Below, piece by piece: positions 38,020-38,190 of a stretch of DNA of 38,190 nucleotides; within the stretch, counting starts at the first letter, position 1, and every line of letters starts with the position of its first letter. A program made the position numbers and the translations under genes. Source of the DNA: DASXBJ01 sp036491755 (lineage in GTDB: Bacteria; Chloroflexota; Dormibacteria; Dormibacterales; Dormibacteraceae); the NCBI GenBank assembly GCA_036491755.1, contig DASXBJ010000020.1, forward strand, positions 1 through 38,190, in the 5' to 3' direction. Below the pieces are notes generated by a model that did no database searches, was not told where the DNA came from, and saw only the letters and a program-made list of their open reading frames with translations.

Positions 38020-38190
38020 ATGCCACGCCGACGCAGCTTGACTTCGATCCTGTTCAAGACCGCGCGCACGGTCGATGACATCGAGACTCTCGCTAGCGGC
38101 AACCCGAAGCGCATAGAGCGCCGGGTTAAGAACAAGGTTGTCGGCCGGTTGCTCGGGCGCGGTGGCTTCTGGCGTTGGCTTTGGAAGTAG
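38020..38190 (+). CDS. Small basic protein, unknown function
   Basis: A complete 56-codon frame from ATG 38020 to TAG at the last base of the window. The peptide is strongly basic: MPRRRSLTSILFKTARTVDD, a middle with SGNPKRIERRVKNKVVGRLL, and the end GGFWRWLWK. An amphipathic helix is likely and the Trp-rich tail may touch membranes or RNA. GGTAGGT just before the ATG can serve as a ribosome site. The SGNPKRIERRxKNK arrangement recalls small uncharacterised proteins of GC-rich bacteria; no function is assigned. Confidence 0.65.
   Translation: MPRRRSLTSILFKTARTVDDIETLASGNPKRIERRVKNKVVGRLLGRGGFWRWLWK

Overview
The window is GC-rich and densely coded, with no gene-free stretch over 300 bases. 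It reads like a chromosomal segment of a soil-type Terrabacteria lineage. Three things point that way: short intergenic gaps, many genes that appear to be leaderless, and several proteins of types tied to coenzyme F420. A Chloroflexota/Dormibacterota-like or deep actinobacterial host is my inference; no rRNA or other phylogenetic marker is present. I see no insertion sequence, CRISPR array, integrase or replication origin.

Layout. Positions 1-1313 hold the tail of a sensor histidine kinase and two small membrane proteins. Positions 1344-5380 (minus) form an apparent operon: LysR regulator, ABC-2 ATPase, ABC-2 permease and a tryptophanase-type lyase. Positions 5511-6266 carry an orphan Flp pilin and a cyclic-nucleotide-binding-like protein in convergent orientation. 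Positions 6416-10521 (plus) are a polyphosphate module: Ppk1, a CYTH-CHAD protein and a SixA-like phosphatase. Directly behind it, 10548-16145 is a tightly overlapping histidine-utilisation operon, hutH-hutU-hutF-hutI. Positions 16253-21059 hold a small membrane protein, zwf and an RDD protein (minus), then an SRPBCC protein, a PNPOx-fold protein and FdhD (plus). Positions 21120-23855 encode a secreted phosphoesterase, a CPBP membrane protease and a membrane-anchored secreted protein.

Positions 23865-26199 (minus) are a phenylacetyl-CoA epoxidase operon, paaA-paaD-paaB-paaC, ending in a separate zinc-ribbon ORF that looks like the detached C-terminal half of PaaD. tRNA-His(GTG) follows. Then come an Hsp20 gene divergent from an OmpR-type regulator without a phospho-acceptor Asp, and an F420-type redox cluster (NADPH:F420 reductase-like, LLM flavin/F420 oxidoreductase, MarR regulator, Ddn-like oxidoreductase). 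A DUF559-type gene flanked by imperfect direct repeats interrupts that cluster. The right end has a phosphoesterase remnant, a large secreted protein, HMG-CoA lyase, a nitrilase, an M32 carboxypeptidase, tRNA-Arg(TCT) and two small proteins.

The most general signal is regulatory. About sixteen apparent transcription-unit starts lack a Shine-Dalgarno sequence and instead have a -10-like hexamer (mostly TANNNT) ending 5-10 bases before the start codon. Two divergent pairs seem to share overlapping -10 elements. The window therefore looks rich in leaderless mRNAs, and this also settles several start-codon choices.
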